Of a stretch of 64,000 nucleotides of DNA, positions 54,848-63,330 are shown in pieces. The notes below the pieces were generated by a model that saw nothing but the letters and a program-made list of their open reading frames with translations, ran no database searches and was not told the DNA's origin. Position numbers and translations under genes: made by a program. The stretch's first letter is position 1, and the number at the start of each line of letters is the position of its first letter. Origin of the DNA: Rhodopseudomonas palustris JSC-3b (GTDB taxonomy: Bacteria > Pseudomonadota > Alphaproteobacteria > Rhizobiales > Xanthobacteraceae); contig KI632513.1 in the NCBI GenBank assembly GCA_000504425.1, positions 1,543,491 through 1,607,490 on the forward strand, read 5' to 3'.

Positions 54848-55228
54848 TCAGATGCGCGGCGCCACCTTGATCGTGCAGTTCTCGTTGAACGGACTGCCGT
54901 CACACTGGGTCGTCGGTGGCGCCGGCGGCGCGAGAGGTTGCGGCTGAGGTTGTGGCGTCGGCGCTGCGAACAGATTGACGGCGCGGCCGGACTTGTCGAA
55001 CACCACATTGTCGATCTGGCGGCCGTCGCTGCCAAAACAGTAGCGCGAACACGGATCTTCGCCGGCAGCCGGCTCGTTCTTGACATGAACGCCGCAGCCG
55101 TCGGGACAGATCGCAACACAGGTCCCGCCGGTCTTGATCGGGGCTTCACAGGTTTTCGCTGCCACGGAGGCAGCGCTGACGCCGCACACCAAGGCGGCGG
55201 ACGATATCGTGAGAAATAATCGGGTCAT
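54848..55228 (-). CDS. Exported Cys-rich protein of unknown function
   Basis: The 126-aa product has a signal peptide (LFLTISSAALVCGVSAASVAA), then nine or so Cys residues in short spacing (TCEAP, TCVAICPDGCG, PCSRYCFG, QCDG, ENCT) and a Pro/Gln linker before the end. Disulfide-rich and probably periplasmic or surface. SD GGAGG just before the ATG at 55228. Confidence 0.7.
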   Translation of the reverse strand: MTRLFLTISSAALVCGVSAASVAAKTCEAPIKTGGTCVAICPDGCGVHVKNEPAAGEDPCSRYCFGSDGRQIDNVVFDKSGRAVNLFAAPTPQPQPQPLAPPAPPTTQCDGSPFNENCTIKVAPRI

Positions 55229-55382
55229 GGCAAACCTCCTGCGGCAACACACGCGGAGGATGGGCTGAGCAGCAACGCGCGCCTTGCGCGCAATCAATAC
55301 ACGGTTGCAACCGGCTACCGCTGCCCGCAAAAGCAGCAACGGGAACCTGCACCCTTTTTCGAAACGCGAGAACGATCTTGCG

Positions 55383-55934
55383 TCAGATGCCTTCGGTCAC
55401 CCGCGCCACGGCGATCTTGGCGCGCTTCTTCAGCATCTCGAGCTTATCCTTCACATCGCTCATCGATTGGGCGTCGAAGTCGCGGAAGATGAAGGCGTGC
55501 AGTGCCTCCCAGCGCGCGGACAGATCGGCAATCTGCTGGCGCGCCAATGGCGACAGCGACATCAGCACCACCCGGCCATCGGCCGACGAGGTCTGCCGGA
55601 TCACCAGGCCCATCTTTTCCAGAATCTTGGTCTGGGTGGTGACGAAGGTCGAGACGGCGTGGATTTTGGCCGAAACCTCGCCGACCGAAACGCCGTTCCC
55701 CTGATCAAGATCGTTGATTGCCATTACGATCAGCCATTGCGAGCCGCTGATGCCGAACAGCTTCGCCCAGGACCGGCGAATGTCTTCCAAATGATTGCTG
55801 ATCGCCACGAAGTCCCAGATGATCTGATGGGACAAGCCATAATCCCGGCTCGGCTCGGGCAGGTTGCTGCCTTCGGCCGTATCCGGATGATGTCCGGTCA
55901 ATTCGTCGCGTGAGGCGCTGTGCCTACTCGGCAT
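55383..55934 (-). CDS. MarR family transcriptional regulator
   Basis: The 183-aa protein has the winged helix of MarR: LFGISGSQWLIVMAINDLDQGNGVSVGEVSAKIHAVSTFVTTQTKILEKMGLVIRQTSSADGRVVLMSLS. It is divergent from the porin gene, with a perfect palindrome between them. Start: ATG at 55934 with GGAGGG eight bases upstream; an earlier ATG at 55988 is less likely. Confidence 0.84.
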   Translation of the reverse strand: MPSRHSASRDELTGHHPDTAEGSNLPEPSRDYGLSHQIIWDFVAISNHLEDIRRSWAKLFGISGSQWLIVMAINDLDQGNGVSVGEVSAKIHAVSTFVTTQTKILEKMGLVIRQTSSADGRVVLMSLSPLARQQIADLSARWEALHAFIFRDFDAQSMSDVKDKLEMLKKRAKIAVARVTEGI

Positions 55935-56382
55935 CGCCCATCCCTCCACCGAATATCCCCCCACCGCCGATTCTGGAGCAACAGGCATGTCCCGCCCGCG
56001 TTCGGCAGCCGATTTTTCTTTTGCTTATAGCCGAGCTAGCACCGAGCTGAAAGTCAAAGGACCTCGTGACGGCACCGTCGGCTCCGACTGGTGCGACACT
56101 TTGGACCATTTTGCCCAAGTGTGACAAGGGGATGCACTGTTGCCGGAAAGCAACAAAACCTTGGAAAGACAATATGTAACTATGTTTTATAGTTTCCTTC
56201 ACTAAAGCCCGCCGGTAAGTTCCTCGATGCAGACGGAGGGGGGCACCTCGAAGTCGCGCCGTCCGGGTCAAAGAGCTCTCACGCGAGGCAAGTCGTGAGC
56301 TTTCCGAACGGATCAGCGAACCGGGACATCTGCGGCGCAACCGTCGCGATGCTGGTTCACCAGGCAAACTTGGAGGTTTGAT
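55935..56382. other. MarR-porin divergent intergenic region
   Basis: No gene is seen. It contains the palindrome at 56178-56194 and a stretch of about 190 bases before the porin start with a GTGAG/CTCAC-type hairpin (near 56277-56302), so the porin mRNA may have a long leader. Confidence 0.45.
56178..56194. promoter_or_regulatory. Candidate MarR operator
   Basis: Perfect inverted repeat AACTAT-GTTTT-ATAGTT, roughly midway between the divergent MarR and porin starts, overlapping an AT-rich promoter-like stretch. Confidence 0.5.
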
Positions 56383-57897
56383 ATGAATTTTGTTAAGGGC
56401 CTCATGCTCGGCACCGCGGCGACCATGCTCGCCACTGCCGGCGCCCAGGCTGCGGATCTGCCGCTGAAGGCCAAGGCTGTTGAGTATGTGAAGGTCTGCT
56501 CGCTGTATGGCGCAGGCTTCTACTACATCCCCGGCACTGACACCTGCATCAAGCTGGGCGGCTACACCCGCGCTGAAGTGGCGTTCAACGCCTCCGGCAT
56601 GACCGCGACCCCGGCCTGGAACGGCAACGCCGGCCAGGGCAACCGCCTGAAGAACGACTACATCTTCCGTTCGCGTCAGAGCGTCAACCTCGACACCCGC
56701 ACCGCCACCGAATATGGCGTGGTGCGCACCTATTTCGACGCGGTGTTCTCGTGGACCTCGGGCGGCACGGCTTCGACCGTCGCCGGCGGCGAGCTCGGCG
56801 TGTTCTTCGCCTTCGTGCAGTTCGCCGGCTTCACCTTCGGTAAGGCGGTGTCGCAGTTCTCGGCGCCGTGGAACGGCACCCCGGGCAACATCACCTCGAA
56901 CCTGATCGGCGGCGACGACACCTCGACCGGCATCAACCAGATTTCGTACACCGCGCAGTTCGGCAACGGCGTGTCGGCGGCGATCTCGCTGGAAGATCAG
57001 TCTGCCTATCGTCGCGCGGATGGCGTGTCCAACGTGTTCAACGTCAACGGCGATGTGGCTCCTGCCGAGAACAGCTCGGTTTCCTGGCTTGCGGGCATGG
57101 GTCCGGGTACAAGCAAGGGCGTTCCGACCTCCTACACCGCGGGCACCCAGATTCCGGACATCGTCGGTCAGGTGCGCGTCGATCAGGCTTGGGGCCTGTT
57201 CCAGGTTGCCGCCGCGGCCCATCAGATCCGCGCCAGCTACTACACGTCGACCGATGAAAGCACAGGCCATCCTGGCGACAAGTACGGCTATGCGGTGATG
57301 GCCGCGTTGTCGCTGAAGAACCTGCCGACCGGCGCCGGCGACAGCATCAACTTCGATGCCACCTATGCTGATGGCGCGATCCGCTACGTGATCGGCGGCA
57401 CCAGCAAGAACAACTTCGCGATGTTCGGCAATACCGGCCTGACCGGCGTTTATCAGAGCCTGGCGATCGGCTCGGCGGTGGATGGCGTGTTCGAAACCGG
57501 CGGCAGCATCCAGACCACCAAGGCTTGGGGCATCCGCGGCGCCTTCAACCACAACTGGAATCCGAATTGGACCACCTCGGTGTTCGGTTCGTACAGCTCG
57601 GTTGACTTCGGCAGTGCCGGCGGCGCGCTCTACACTCGCGGTCTCAGCGATGTGGTCAAGGGCAGCTTCACCGGCAACCCGAACTTCGACATCATCCAGA
57701 TCGGTACCCGTACCGCTTGGACCCCGGTCAAGAACCTGACCTTCACCGGCGAAGTGATGTGGACCAAGCTCGACCAGAACTACAGCGGCACCACCGGCGC
57801 AACCAATGCCGGTGGCACCAAGCCGAATACCCGGGCTTACGAGTTCAAGGATCAGGACACCTGGTCCGGCGTGATCCGCGCTCAGCGGAACTTCTGA
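56383..57897 (+). CDS. Major outer-membrane porin
   Basis: The 504-aa protein has a signal peptide (LGTAATMLATAGAQAADLPLKAKAV) and the alphaproteobacterial porin opening YVKVCSLYGAGFYYIPGTDTCIKLGGYTRAEVAF, with conserved Cys pair. Many amphipathic strands follow, ending VIRAQRNF with terminal Phe, as needed for barrel assembly. It should form a trimeric diffusion pore. A strong SD (ggaggttt) and an excellent terminator suggest high expression. Confidence 0.93.
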   Translation: MNFVKGLMLGTAATMLATAGAQAADLPLKAKAVEYVKVCSLYGAGFYYIPGTDTCIKLGGYTRAEVAFNASGMTATPAWNGNAGQGNRLKNDYIFRSRQSVNLDTRTATEYGVVRTYFDAVFSWTSGGTASTVAGGELGVFFAFVQFAGFTFGKAVSQFSAPWNGTPGNITSNLIGGDDTSTGINQISYTAQFGNGVSAAISLEDQSAYRRADGVSNVFNVNGDVAPAENSSVSWLAGMGPGTSKGVPTSYTAGTQIPDIVGQVRVDQAWGLFQVAAAAHQIRASYYTSTDESTGHPGDKYGYAVMAALSLKNLPTGAGDSINFDATYADGAIRYVIGGTSKNNFAMFGNTGLTGVYQSLAIGSAVDGVFETGGSIQTTKAWGIRGAFNHNWNPNWTTSVFGSYSSVDFGSAGGALYTRGLSDVVKGSFTGNPNFDIIQIGTRTAWTPVKNLTFTGEVMWTKLDQNYSGTTGATNAGGTKPNTRAYEFKDQDTWSGVIRAQRNF

Positions 57898-57945
57898 GGT
57901 CCTTACCGATAAGGAGTTCGCTCCTTCTTCTGTAAACCTCCAAGT

Positions 57946-57980
57946 GCCCCCCGGCGATGCCCCGCCGGGGGGCTTTTCTT
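57946..57980 (+). terminator. Strong intrinsic terminator of the porin gene
   Basis: Perfect 11-base GC stem (GCCCCCCGGCG / CGCCGGGGGGC) with a six-base loop, followed by TTTTCTTT, 49 bases past the porin stop. Confidence 0.92.
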
Positions 57981-58350
57981 TGGGCTGACGGATCAGGCTC
58001 AACGCGGCGCAGGCGAACGGGCCACGCACTGCCAACAGCGGCAGCACAGGCAAGCTGTTGGGCGCGGCTGCGCCGTGTCACGGGTTCGACCGGCGAAATT
58101 TTCAATGGGAATAAAATCTGCGCGCTGGGCGCAGGTCGCGGCACTGAGCGCAGGGACGCTCGCGGCAGCTGACTACAGCTACCGCCTATTCAAAGCACGC
58201 CTTTTTCACAGCCCGCCTCAAGCGCGGCCGTTCTGATCAACGCAGAACCGCGCCGCGACCTTATTGGTGGGCCGTGATGGCGCGACGAAAGCCGCCTTCG
58301 CCGTCGCTCAAGCTAGCGCGAGCGATCACGCAGCGGCAACCGATGCGTGA
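57981..58350. other. Intergenic region without a recognised gene
   Basis: About 370 bases between the porin terminator and the end of the carbonic anhydrase gene. Neither strand shows a convincing coding frame or repeat. Confidence 0.5.
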
Positions 58351-58881
58351 TCAGCCGATCTTCTTCAGGCTCTTGCGATAGCGCTGGCCATTGGCGACGT
58401 AGAAGCCCGCGCCCGCGGTCATGGCGGCAACCTGCTCCGGCTCCAGCGTGCGGATCGCACGCGCCGGCGCGCCGATAATCAGCGAGCGTTCCGGAAACTG
58501 CTTGCCCTCGGTGATCACCGCGCCCGCGCCGACCACACAGCCACGCGCCAGCTTGGCGCCATTCATCACCACCGCCCCCATGCCGACCAGCACGTCGTCC
58601 TCGACGGTGCAGCCGTGCAGAATGACGTTGTGGCCGATCACGCAATTGCGCCCGACCGTCAGCGGAAAGCCCGGGTCGGTGTGGCAGGTGGCATTGTCCT
58701 GAATGTTGGAGCCGTCGCCGATCGCGATCCACTCATTGTCGCCGCGCAGCACCGCGCCGAACCAGATATTGGCGCCCTGGCCAAGACGGACCTTGCCGAT
58801 CACGGCCGCCGAGTCGGCGACGAAATAATCCTGGTCAGCGGGCAGTTCCGGGCCCTGCCCGTCGAGTTCGTAGATCGCCAT
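58351..58881 (-). CDS. Gamma-carbonic anhydrase family protein
   Basis: The 176-aa left-handed beta-helix protein has the hexapeptide pattern (IGKVRLGQGANIWFGAVLRGDNEWI, DNATCHTDPGFPLTVGRNCVIGHNVILHGC, VGMGAVVMNGAKL). His residues in CHTDPG, IGHNVILHGC are the expected metal ligands. It may be a carbonic anhydrase or a related acyltransferase-like protein. Confidence 0.88.
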   Translation of the reverse strand: MAIYELDGQGPELPADQDYFVADSAAVIGKVRLGQGANIWFGAVLRGDNEWIAIGDGSNIQDNATCHTDPGFPLTVGRNCVIGHNVILHGCTVEDDVLVGMGAVVMNGAKLARGCVVGAGAVITEGKQFPERSLIIGAPARAIRTLEPEQVAAMTAGAGFYVANGQRYRKSLKKIG

Positions 58882-58956
58882 GCCAAAGGTCCTGCGGTGG
58901 AGAAGCGCTCGCCCTTGGCTACACCAAGTCCGACGAGATGCAAGACGGCAGGCGAT

Positions 58957-59286
58957 TTAGCCCAGCAGCCCGAGCCCCTGCAGCACCATCACCACCACGG
59001 TGCCGGACATCATGCTCCAAAACCCGGCCAGCACGGTCGCCAGCATCACGAATTCAAAGCGGCGGCGCTCGCAGCGGCCGACCCGCAAGGTGTTGCGCAT
59101 GATGATGAACGGCGCCGCGAAAGCCAAAAACGGCACCGCGGCAAAGGCGCGTGGGGAAGCGCGATCTTGCAGCAGACCAAAGCCAGCCTGGCGCTGCGCA
59201 AACGCCTGATAGGCGCTGACCAGAGCACCGGCCAGCGCAAAGCCGATCAACAGCGAAAACAAGTGATTCAATGCGTCCGGCGACAT
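58957..59286 (-). CDS. Small multi-pass membrane protein
   Basis: The 109-aa product has three hydrophobic segments (LIGFALAGALVSAYQAF, AAVPFLAFAAPFIIM, VMLATVLAGFWSMMSG). No family recognised. The ATG at 59286 begins MSPDALNHL; an earlier frame is not protein-like. Confidence 0.7.
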   Translation of the reverse strand: MSPDALNHLFSLLIGFALAGALVSAYQAFAQRQAGFGLLQDRASPRAFAAVPFLAFAAPFIIMRNTLRVGRCERRRFEFVMLATVLAGFWSMMSGTVVVMVLQGLGLLG

Positions 59287-59357
59287 CGGGCTTTCCTCGT
59301 TCCACGACCGTCCCGGCCCTTGAATCGCAGAACACCGCCCCGGCCGCCACTCTATCC

Positions 59358-59372
59358 TTAAGAAAGGGTTAA
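59358..59372. promoter_or_regulatory. CtrA-like box, perfect match
   Basis: TTAA-GAAAGGG-TTAA, 72 bases upstream of the minus-strand membrane gene and 96 upstream of the plus-strand gene at 59468. Confidence 0.5.
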
Positions 59373-59467
59373 TGGTGCGCCGGCAATTGAACCGGCCGCC
59401 CCGTCCCAAAACCGTTCGGCTGCGCGCGGCCGCGTGCGATAGTCGCCGCTGATTCGCCCCTCTGCTG

Positions 59468-60193
59468 TTGGTCAGTCCTGCCTTGGCATCCTCTGCTCGC
59501 ACCGCTGCCCCTCACCGCAAGCCCGCTCGCGGCCAGCGCTGGCCGCTGATCGCCTCGGTGGTGATCGCCTGTGCGGCGATCGCGATCATCTATCATCTGC
59601 TGCGGCCGACCTGGCATGTCGAAACCGTCGACGGCCCGGGCGAGACGCCGCTCAGCATCGGCGGCACGCTGTTCAACGTTCCGACCGCGGCATTCCGCGT
59701 CAAAGTGCAAAAGCACTCCGGCCCGCAGGAGCGCGTTGACCTGAACTTCGACTACCCATCGCTGCAGCCGCCGGAAAAGCCCAAGCACGTCACCACGGAC
59801 AACGCCGATCAGCTGCGGCTGCCGGAGCGGATTTTCTTGTCGATCGCCGCGCATAATGATGCGCTGTCGCCGGAGCAGCGGCTGCGCACCATCTACCCGC
59901 GCTATTTTGCGCCGGGTCAGCCGGCGACCGACGCCGATGGTCTCAGCCGCCAGGTGTTTCGGGCCGGCACGCCCTATGCCGACGAAGACCTGTTTATCGG
60001 CCATGATCCGGAATTGGCGGCGCGCTGCACCCGCGACGGGTTGACGCCGGGCAGCTGTCTCAGTGAACGCCGGGTCGGCGGCGCCGACCTCACCTTCCGC
60101 TTTCCGCGGCAATGGCTGACGCAGTGGCGCGAGGTCGCAACCGCAATCGATCGGCTGACGTCACGGGTGTCGAGCGTTCATCGGCAGCACTGA
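59468..60193 (+). CDS. Single-pass membrane protein of unknown function
   Basis: The 241-aa product has a basic N-terminus, one transmembrane helix (WPLIASVVIACAAIAIIYHLL) and a periplasmic domain with GETPLSIGGTLFNVPTAAFRVK, DLNFDYPSL and a late Cys pair (CTRDGLTPGSC). Not recognised. The start is a TTG and is uncertain. Confidence 0.65.
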   Translation: MVSPALASSARTAAPHRKPARGQRWPLIASVVIACAAIAIIYHLLRPTWHVETVDGPGETPLSIGGTLFNVPTAAFRVKVQKHSGPQERVDLNFDYPSLQPPEKPKHVTTDNADQLRLPERIFLSIAAHNDALSPEQRLRTIYPRYFAPGQPATDADGLSRQVFRAGTPYADEDLFIGHDPELAARCTRDGLTPGSCLSERRVGGADLTFRFPRQWLTQWREVATAIDRLTSRVSSVHRQH

Positions 60194-60521
60194 GCGGCCA
60201 GCCGACCAGTTTGCGATCGCGCACGGCAACGCTGCTCGCAACGCCGCGCCGCTCGGATTTTTTGCGGATCAAATGCGTAAGGAAAACGATGGCGGCAATC
60301 GCGCGCAGCGCAGGCCTGTGCTGAACTGAGACAGCACGCTGCACCTCGAACAATGCGCAGCGATTGACGCGGTGTCATTGAAACAGCGTCATTGAAACAG
60401 TGTCATTGAAAAAGTGTCACTGAAACAGTGTTATCGAGCCACTGCTATTGGACACAGCACGTCTTTCGACAGCACGCTGCGGCAATCGCATCGGCGATCA
60501 CCGCAGCGGATTATGGTGGTG
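60194..60521. other. Non-coding region with a tandem repeat
   Basis: No gene is seen. It contains the 14-base tandem repeats at 60372-60437. Confidence 0.5.
60372..60437. repeat. Tandem 14-bp repeats
   Basis: Units gtgtcattgaaaca, gcgtcattgaaaca, gtgtcattgaaaaa and gtgtcactgaaaca, then a partial gtgttatcga: about 4.7 copies. Such tracts can vary in copy number. Confidence 0.85.
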
Positions 60522-60740
60522 TTACTCGGCGTCGGCCAGATCGTCTTCCAGAATTGCCATCTGGAACTGATACGAGCGATCGTCATCCTCGTCGTCGACG
60601 AACAGCACGCCGATGAACTCTTCGCCGATATAAACCTCGGCCGAGTCTTCCTTTTTCGGCCGCGGCACCACGCGGATCTTCGGGTTGCCGAACACCCGTT
60701 TGAGGTAAGCGTCGAGCTTTCTGACTTCCTGAACGTCCAC
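60522..60740 (-). CDS. DUF3126 family protein
   Basis: The 72-aa acidic protein contains DVQEVRKLDAYLKRVFGNPKIRVVPRPKKEDSAEVYIGEEFIGVLFVDDEDDDRSYQFQMAILEDDL, the whole family pattern. Function unknown; conserved in alphaproteobacteria. GTG at 60740 has a GGAG upstream; TTG at 60752 is also open. Confidence 0.88.
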   Translation of the reverse strand: MDVQEVRKLDAYLKRVFGNPKIRVVPRPKKEDSAEVYIGEEFIGVLFVDDEDDDRSYQFQMAILEDDLADAE

Positions 60741-60837
60741 GGAGATCTCCAATACGATTGTGCTGGCGGATGCTTAGTCCGTGATCGCGCCCGCTGCCAG
60801 TCATTTTGGCGCGGGCGCCGTGGAAAACCCGATAGCG

Positions 60838-61665
60838 TTAAAGTCCCGGTTCGGTGAGCATCTGGTCCATGGTGCGCGACGGTTCGGCACAGCCGGCCTC
60901 GCCCACCACGCGCGCCGGCACGCCGGCGACGGTGACATTATGCGGCACTTCTTTCACCACCACCGAGCCTGCCGCGATCCGGGCGCAATGGCCGACTTCG
61001 ATATTGCCGAGGATTTTGGCGCCGGCGCCGATCATCACGCCATGACGGATTTTGGGATGACGGTCCTCATGCTCCTTGCCGGTGCCGCCAAGCGTAACGC
61101 CATGCAGGATCGACACGTCGTCCTCGATCACCGCGGTCTCGCCGACCACGAGGCCAGTGGCGTGATCGAGGAAGATGCCGCGGCCGATTTTGGCCGCCGG
61201 ATTGATATCGGTCTGGAACACTTCTGAGGAGCGGCTCTGCAGATAGTAAGCGAAATCCTTGCGTCCCTTGTGGAACAGCCAATGCGCGAGCCGGTGGCTT
61301 TGCAGCGCATGAAATCCCTTGAAGTACAGCAGCGCGTCAATGAAGCGCGCGGTCGCCGGATCGCGGTCATACACCGCCACCAGATCGGCGCGGAACGCAT
61401 TGCCAAGATCGGGCTGATCGCGCAGCGCTTCTTCAAACGTCTGGCGGACCAGATCGCCGGACAGCGCACCATGATCGAGCCGCTCGGACACGCGATGCAC
61501 CACCGCGTCCTCGAGGCGCTCATGATGCAGCACCGACGCGTAAATAAAGGAAGCCAGTTCGGGCTCCCGCCGCACGATGTCTTCCGCCTCGGCGCGGACG
61601 CGCTCCCAGATCGGATCGACAATAGAAAGTCTGGTGTTTTGCGGCTGGGCCAGGGGGATCGACAT
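60838..61665 (-). CDS. cysE: Serine O-acetyltransferase
   Basis: The 275-aa enzyme makes O-acetylserine for cysteine synthesis. An N-terminal helical domain (DPIWERVRAEAEDIVRREPELASFIYASVLHHERLEDAV, and DRDPATARFIDALLYFKGFHALQSHRLAHWL) is followed by a left-handed beta-helix (KIGRGIFLDHATGLVVGETAVIEDDVSILHGVTLGGTGKE). Catalytic His/Asp positions look intact. ATG at 61665. A palindrome lies just upstream. Confidence 0.93.
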   Translation of the reverse strand: MSIPLAQPQNTRLSIVDPIWERVRAEAEDIVRREPELASFIYASVLHHERLEDAVVHRVSERLDHGALSGDLVRQTFEEALRDQPDLGNAFRADLVAVYDRDPATARFIDALLYFKGFHALQSHRLAHWLFHKGRKDFAYYLQSRSSEVFQTDINPAAKIGRGIFLDHATGLVVGETAVIEDDVSILHGVTLGGTGKEHEDRHPKIRHGVMIGAGAKILGNIEVGHCARIAAGSVVVKEVPHNVTVAGVPARVVGEAGCAEPSRTMDQMLTEPGL

Positions 61666-61680
61666 GCTGTTTCTCGTGAT

Positions 61681-61694
61681 TTCCCAGTGGGAAT
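61681..61694. promoter_or_regulatory. Candidate operator upstream of cysE
   Basis: Inverted repeat TTCCCA-GT-GGGAA (with AT flanks), 16 bases upstream of the cysE start. Position fits a repressor site. Confidence 0.4.
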
Positions 61695-61923
61695 ATTCGA
61701 CTTTAGCACAGCAACGACCGGCTTGTCCTGCCTTGCTGTTGCCGCCAATCCCGTTCATTCAAGTTAAATGATTGACGACTAACACTTTCTCTGCAACGAG
61801 CCCCCGCACAGGCTGAACCGCAGACAGACGTAGCCCCGACCCGCCCTATTTCAAGCGGTCTCGTTGGCCGGCTGTGAACTGCGGCCTTGTCAGACCTTCG
61901 GAAATCGGCAGGATACCTCACGC

Positions 61924-63330
61924 ATGAGTGATAGCACCGCCACCTCCACCGCCCGCCTCCGCGTGGGATCGGTTGCAATTCCGTCTGTTGCCACCATTGC
62001 CATCCCATTGCTGCTGCTCGCACCGGCGCTGTGGAATGGATACCCTCTGCTGCAATATGACACCGGCGGCTATCTCGCGCGCTGGTACGAAGGCTATTTG
62101 GTGCCGAGCCGCTCCACGGTGTTCGGCCTCTATCTGCATTTCGGCGAGCCCTGGCAGTTTTGGACCAACCTGGCGATGCAAGCGGTTGCAACGCTGTGGG
62201 TGCTGTGGACCACGCTGCGGGTATTCGGGGTCACCACCCATTTCCGCCGGCTGGCGATCGGACTGACGCTGATCGCCACCACCGCCCTGCCCTGGCTGGC
62301 CAGCATGTTGCTGACCGACATCTTTGCCGGGCTGTCGGTGCTGACGCTGCTGTTGCTGGTCGCCTTCAGCGAGCGGACCTCGTGGCTGGAAAAGCTGCTG
62401 CTGTTCGCGTTCACCGCTTTTGCCGCCGCGACCCACACGGGCACTTTCGGCGTGCTGCTCGGGCTGTGCCTGGCTGCGCTGCTGTTCAAGCCGCTGCTCG
62501 GCGCGCGGTTGAGCTGGGCCGGCATTGCGCGCGGTTTTGCGGCCGTGGCGGTGTCGGCGGCGATGCTGCTGGCGGCGAATTATGCGCTGTCCGGCAAGCT
62601 GGCCTGGACGCCTGGCGGCGCCGGCGTCACCTTTGGCCGCATGCTGCAGGATGGCATTGTCGCGCGCTACCTCAACGACCACTGCGACCAGGTCAAGCTC
62701 AAGCTCTGCCCCTATCGCAATGAGCTGCCGGCCACCGCCGACGACTTCCTGTGGGGCAACAGCATGTTCAACACCCTCGGCCGGTTCGAGGGCATGGACG
62801 ACGAGATGCGCTTCATCGCCGTCAACGCGCTGAAAGCCTATCCGCTGTGGCAGGCCAAGGCCGCGCTGATCGCGACCTTGCAGCAGCTCACCCAGGTCGC
62901 GACCGGCGAAGGCACCAATGGCTGGCTGCCGCACACTTACGGCATCATCGAACGCTATCTGCCGGATCAGGCGCGGGCGATGCGCAACGCCCGGCAGCAG
63001 CATTGGGACATCAACTTCGCCGCCGTGAACACCGTGCACGTGCCGGTGGCACTCGGCTCGACGCTGCTATTGCTGACGATCCTCGGCCACGCCACCTGGC
63101 GGCGCCGGCTCGACGACGTCACACTGCTGGCCGGCACCGTGGCGCTGGCGCTGCTCGGCAACGCCTTCATCTGCGGCGTGGTGTCCGGTCCGCACGACCG
63201 CTACGGCGCGCGCATGGTGTGGCTGTCGACCTTTGTGGTGCTGATCGTGGTCGCGCGCTGGTTTGCCGCGCGCGAACGTTTTCGGCCTCAGGGCCTGTTT
63301 GCAAGGAAGGCCAGCACGCCCTCCTTATAG
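61924..63330 (+). CDS. Large multi-pass membrane protein, possibly GT-C-like
   Basis: The 468-aa product has about ten hydrophobic helices and a periplasmic loop after the first with LLQYDTGGYLARWYEGY, where the acidic residue recalls GT-C glycosyltransferases. A long C-terminal periplasmic loop and two final helices follow. Function not recognised. Its 3' end overlaps the convergent hydrolase by 43 bases. Confidence 0.65.
   Translation: MSDSTATSTARLRVGSVAIPSVATIAIPLLLLAPALWNGYPLLQYDTGGYLARWYEGYLVPSRSTVFGLYLHFGEPWQFWTNLAMQAVATLWVLWTTLRVFGVTTHFRRLAIGLTLIATTALPWLASMLLTDIFAGLSVLTLLLLVAFSERTSWLEKLLLFAFTAFAAATHTGTFGVLLGLCLAALLFKPLLGARLSWAGIARGFAAVAVSAAMLLAANYALSGKLAWTPGGAGVTFGRMLQDGIVARYLNDHCDQVKLKLCPYRNELPATADDFLWGNSMFNTLGRFEGMDDEMRFIAVNALKAYPLWQAKAALIATLQQLTQVATGEGTNGWLPHTYGIIERYLPDQARAMRNARQQHWDINFAAVNTVHVPVALGSTLLLLTILGHATWRRRLDDVTLLAGTVALALLGNAFICGVVSGPHDRYGARMVWLSTFVVLIVVARWFAARERFRPQGLFARKASTPSL

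Noticed and set aside
55924-58053. Long minus-strand frame opposite the porin
   Set aside because: The porin reading is unmistakable; the antisense frame is an artefact of codon bias. Only the MarR gene at its left end is real.
60372-60437. Possible CRISPR array
   Set aside because: The units are only 14 bases and directly adjacent with no spacers, so it is a simple tandem repeat.
61918-63039. Minus-strand frame opposite the large membrane protein
   Set aside because: The translation is Gln/Arg/His-rich and lacks motifs; the plus-strand frame has good membrane helices.
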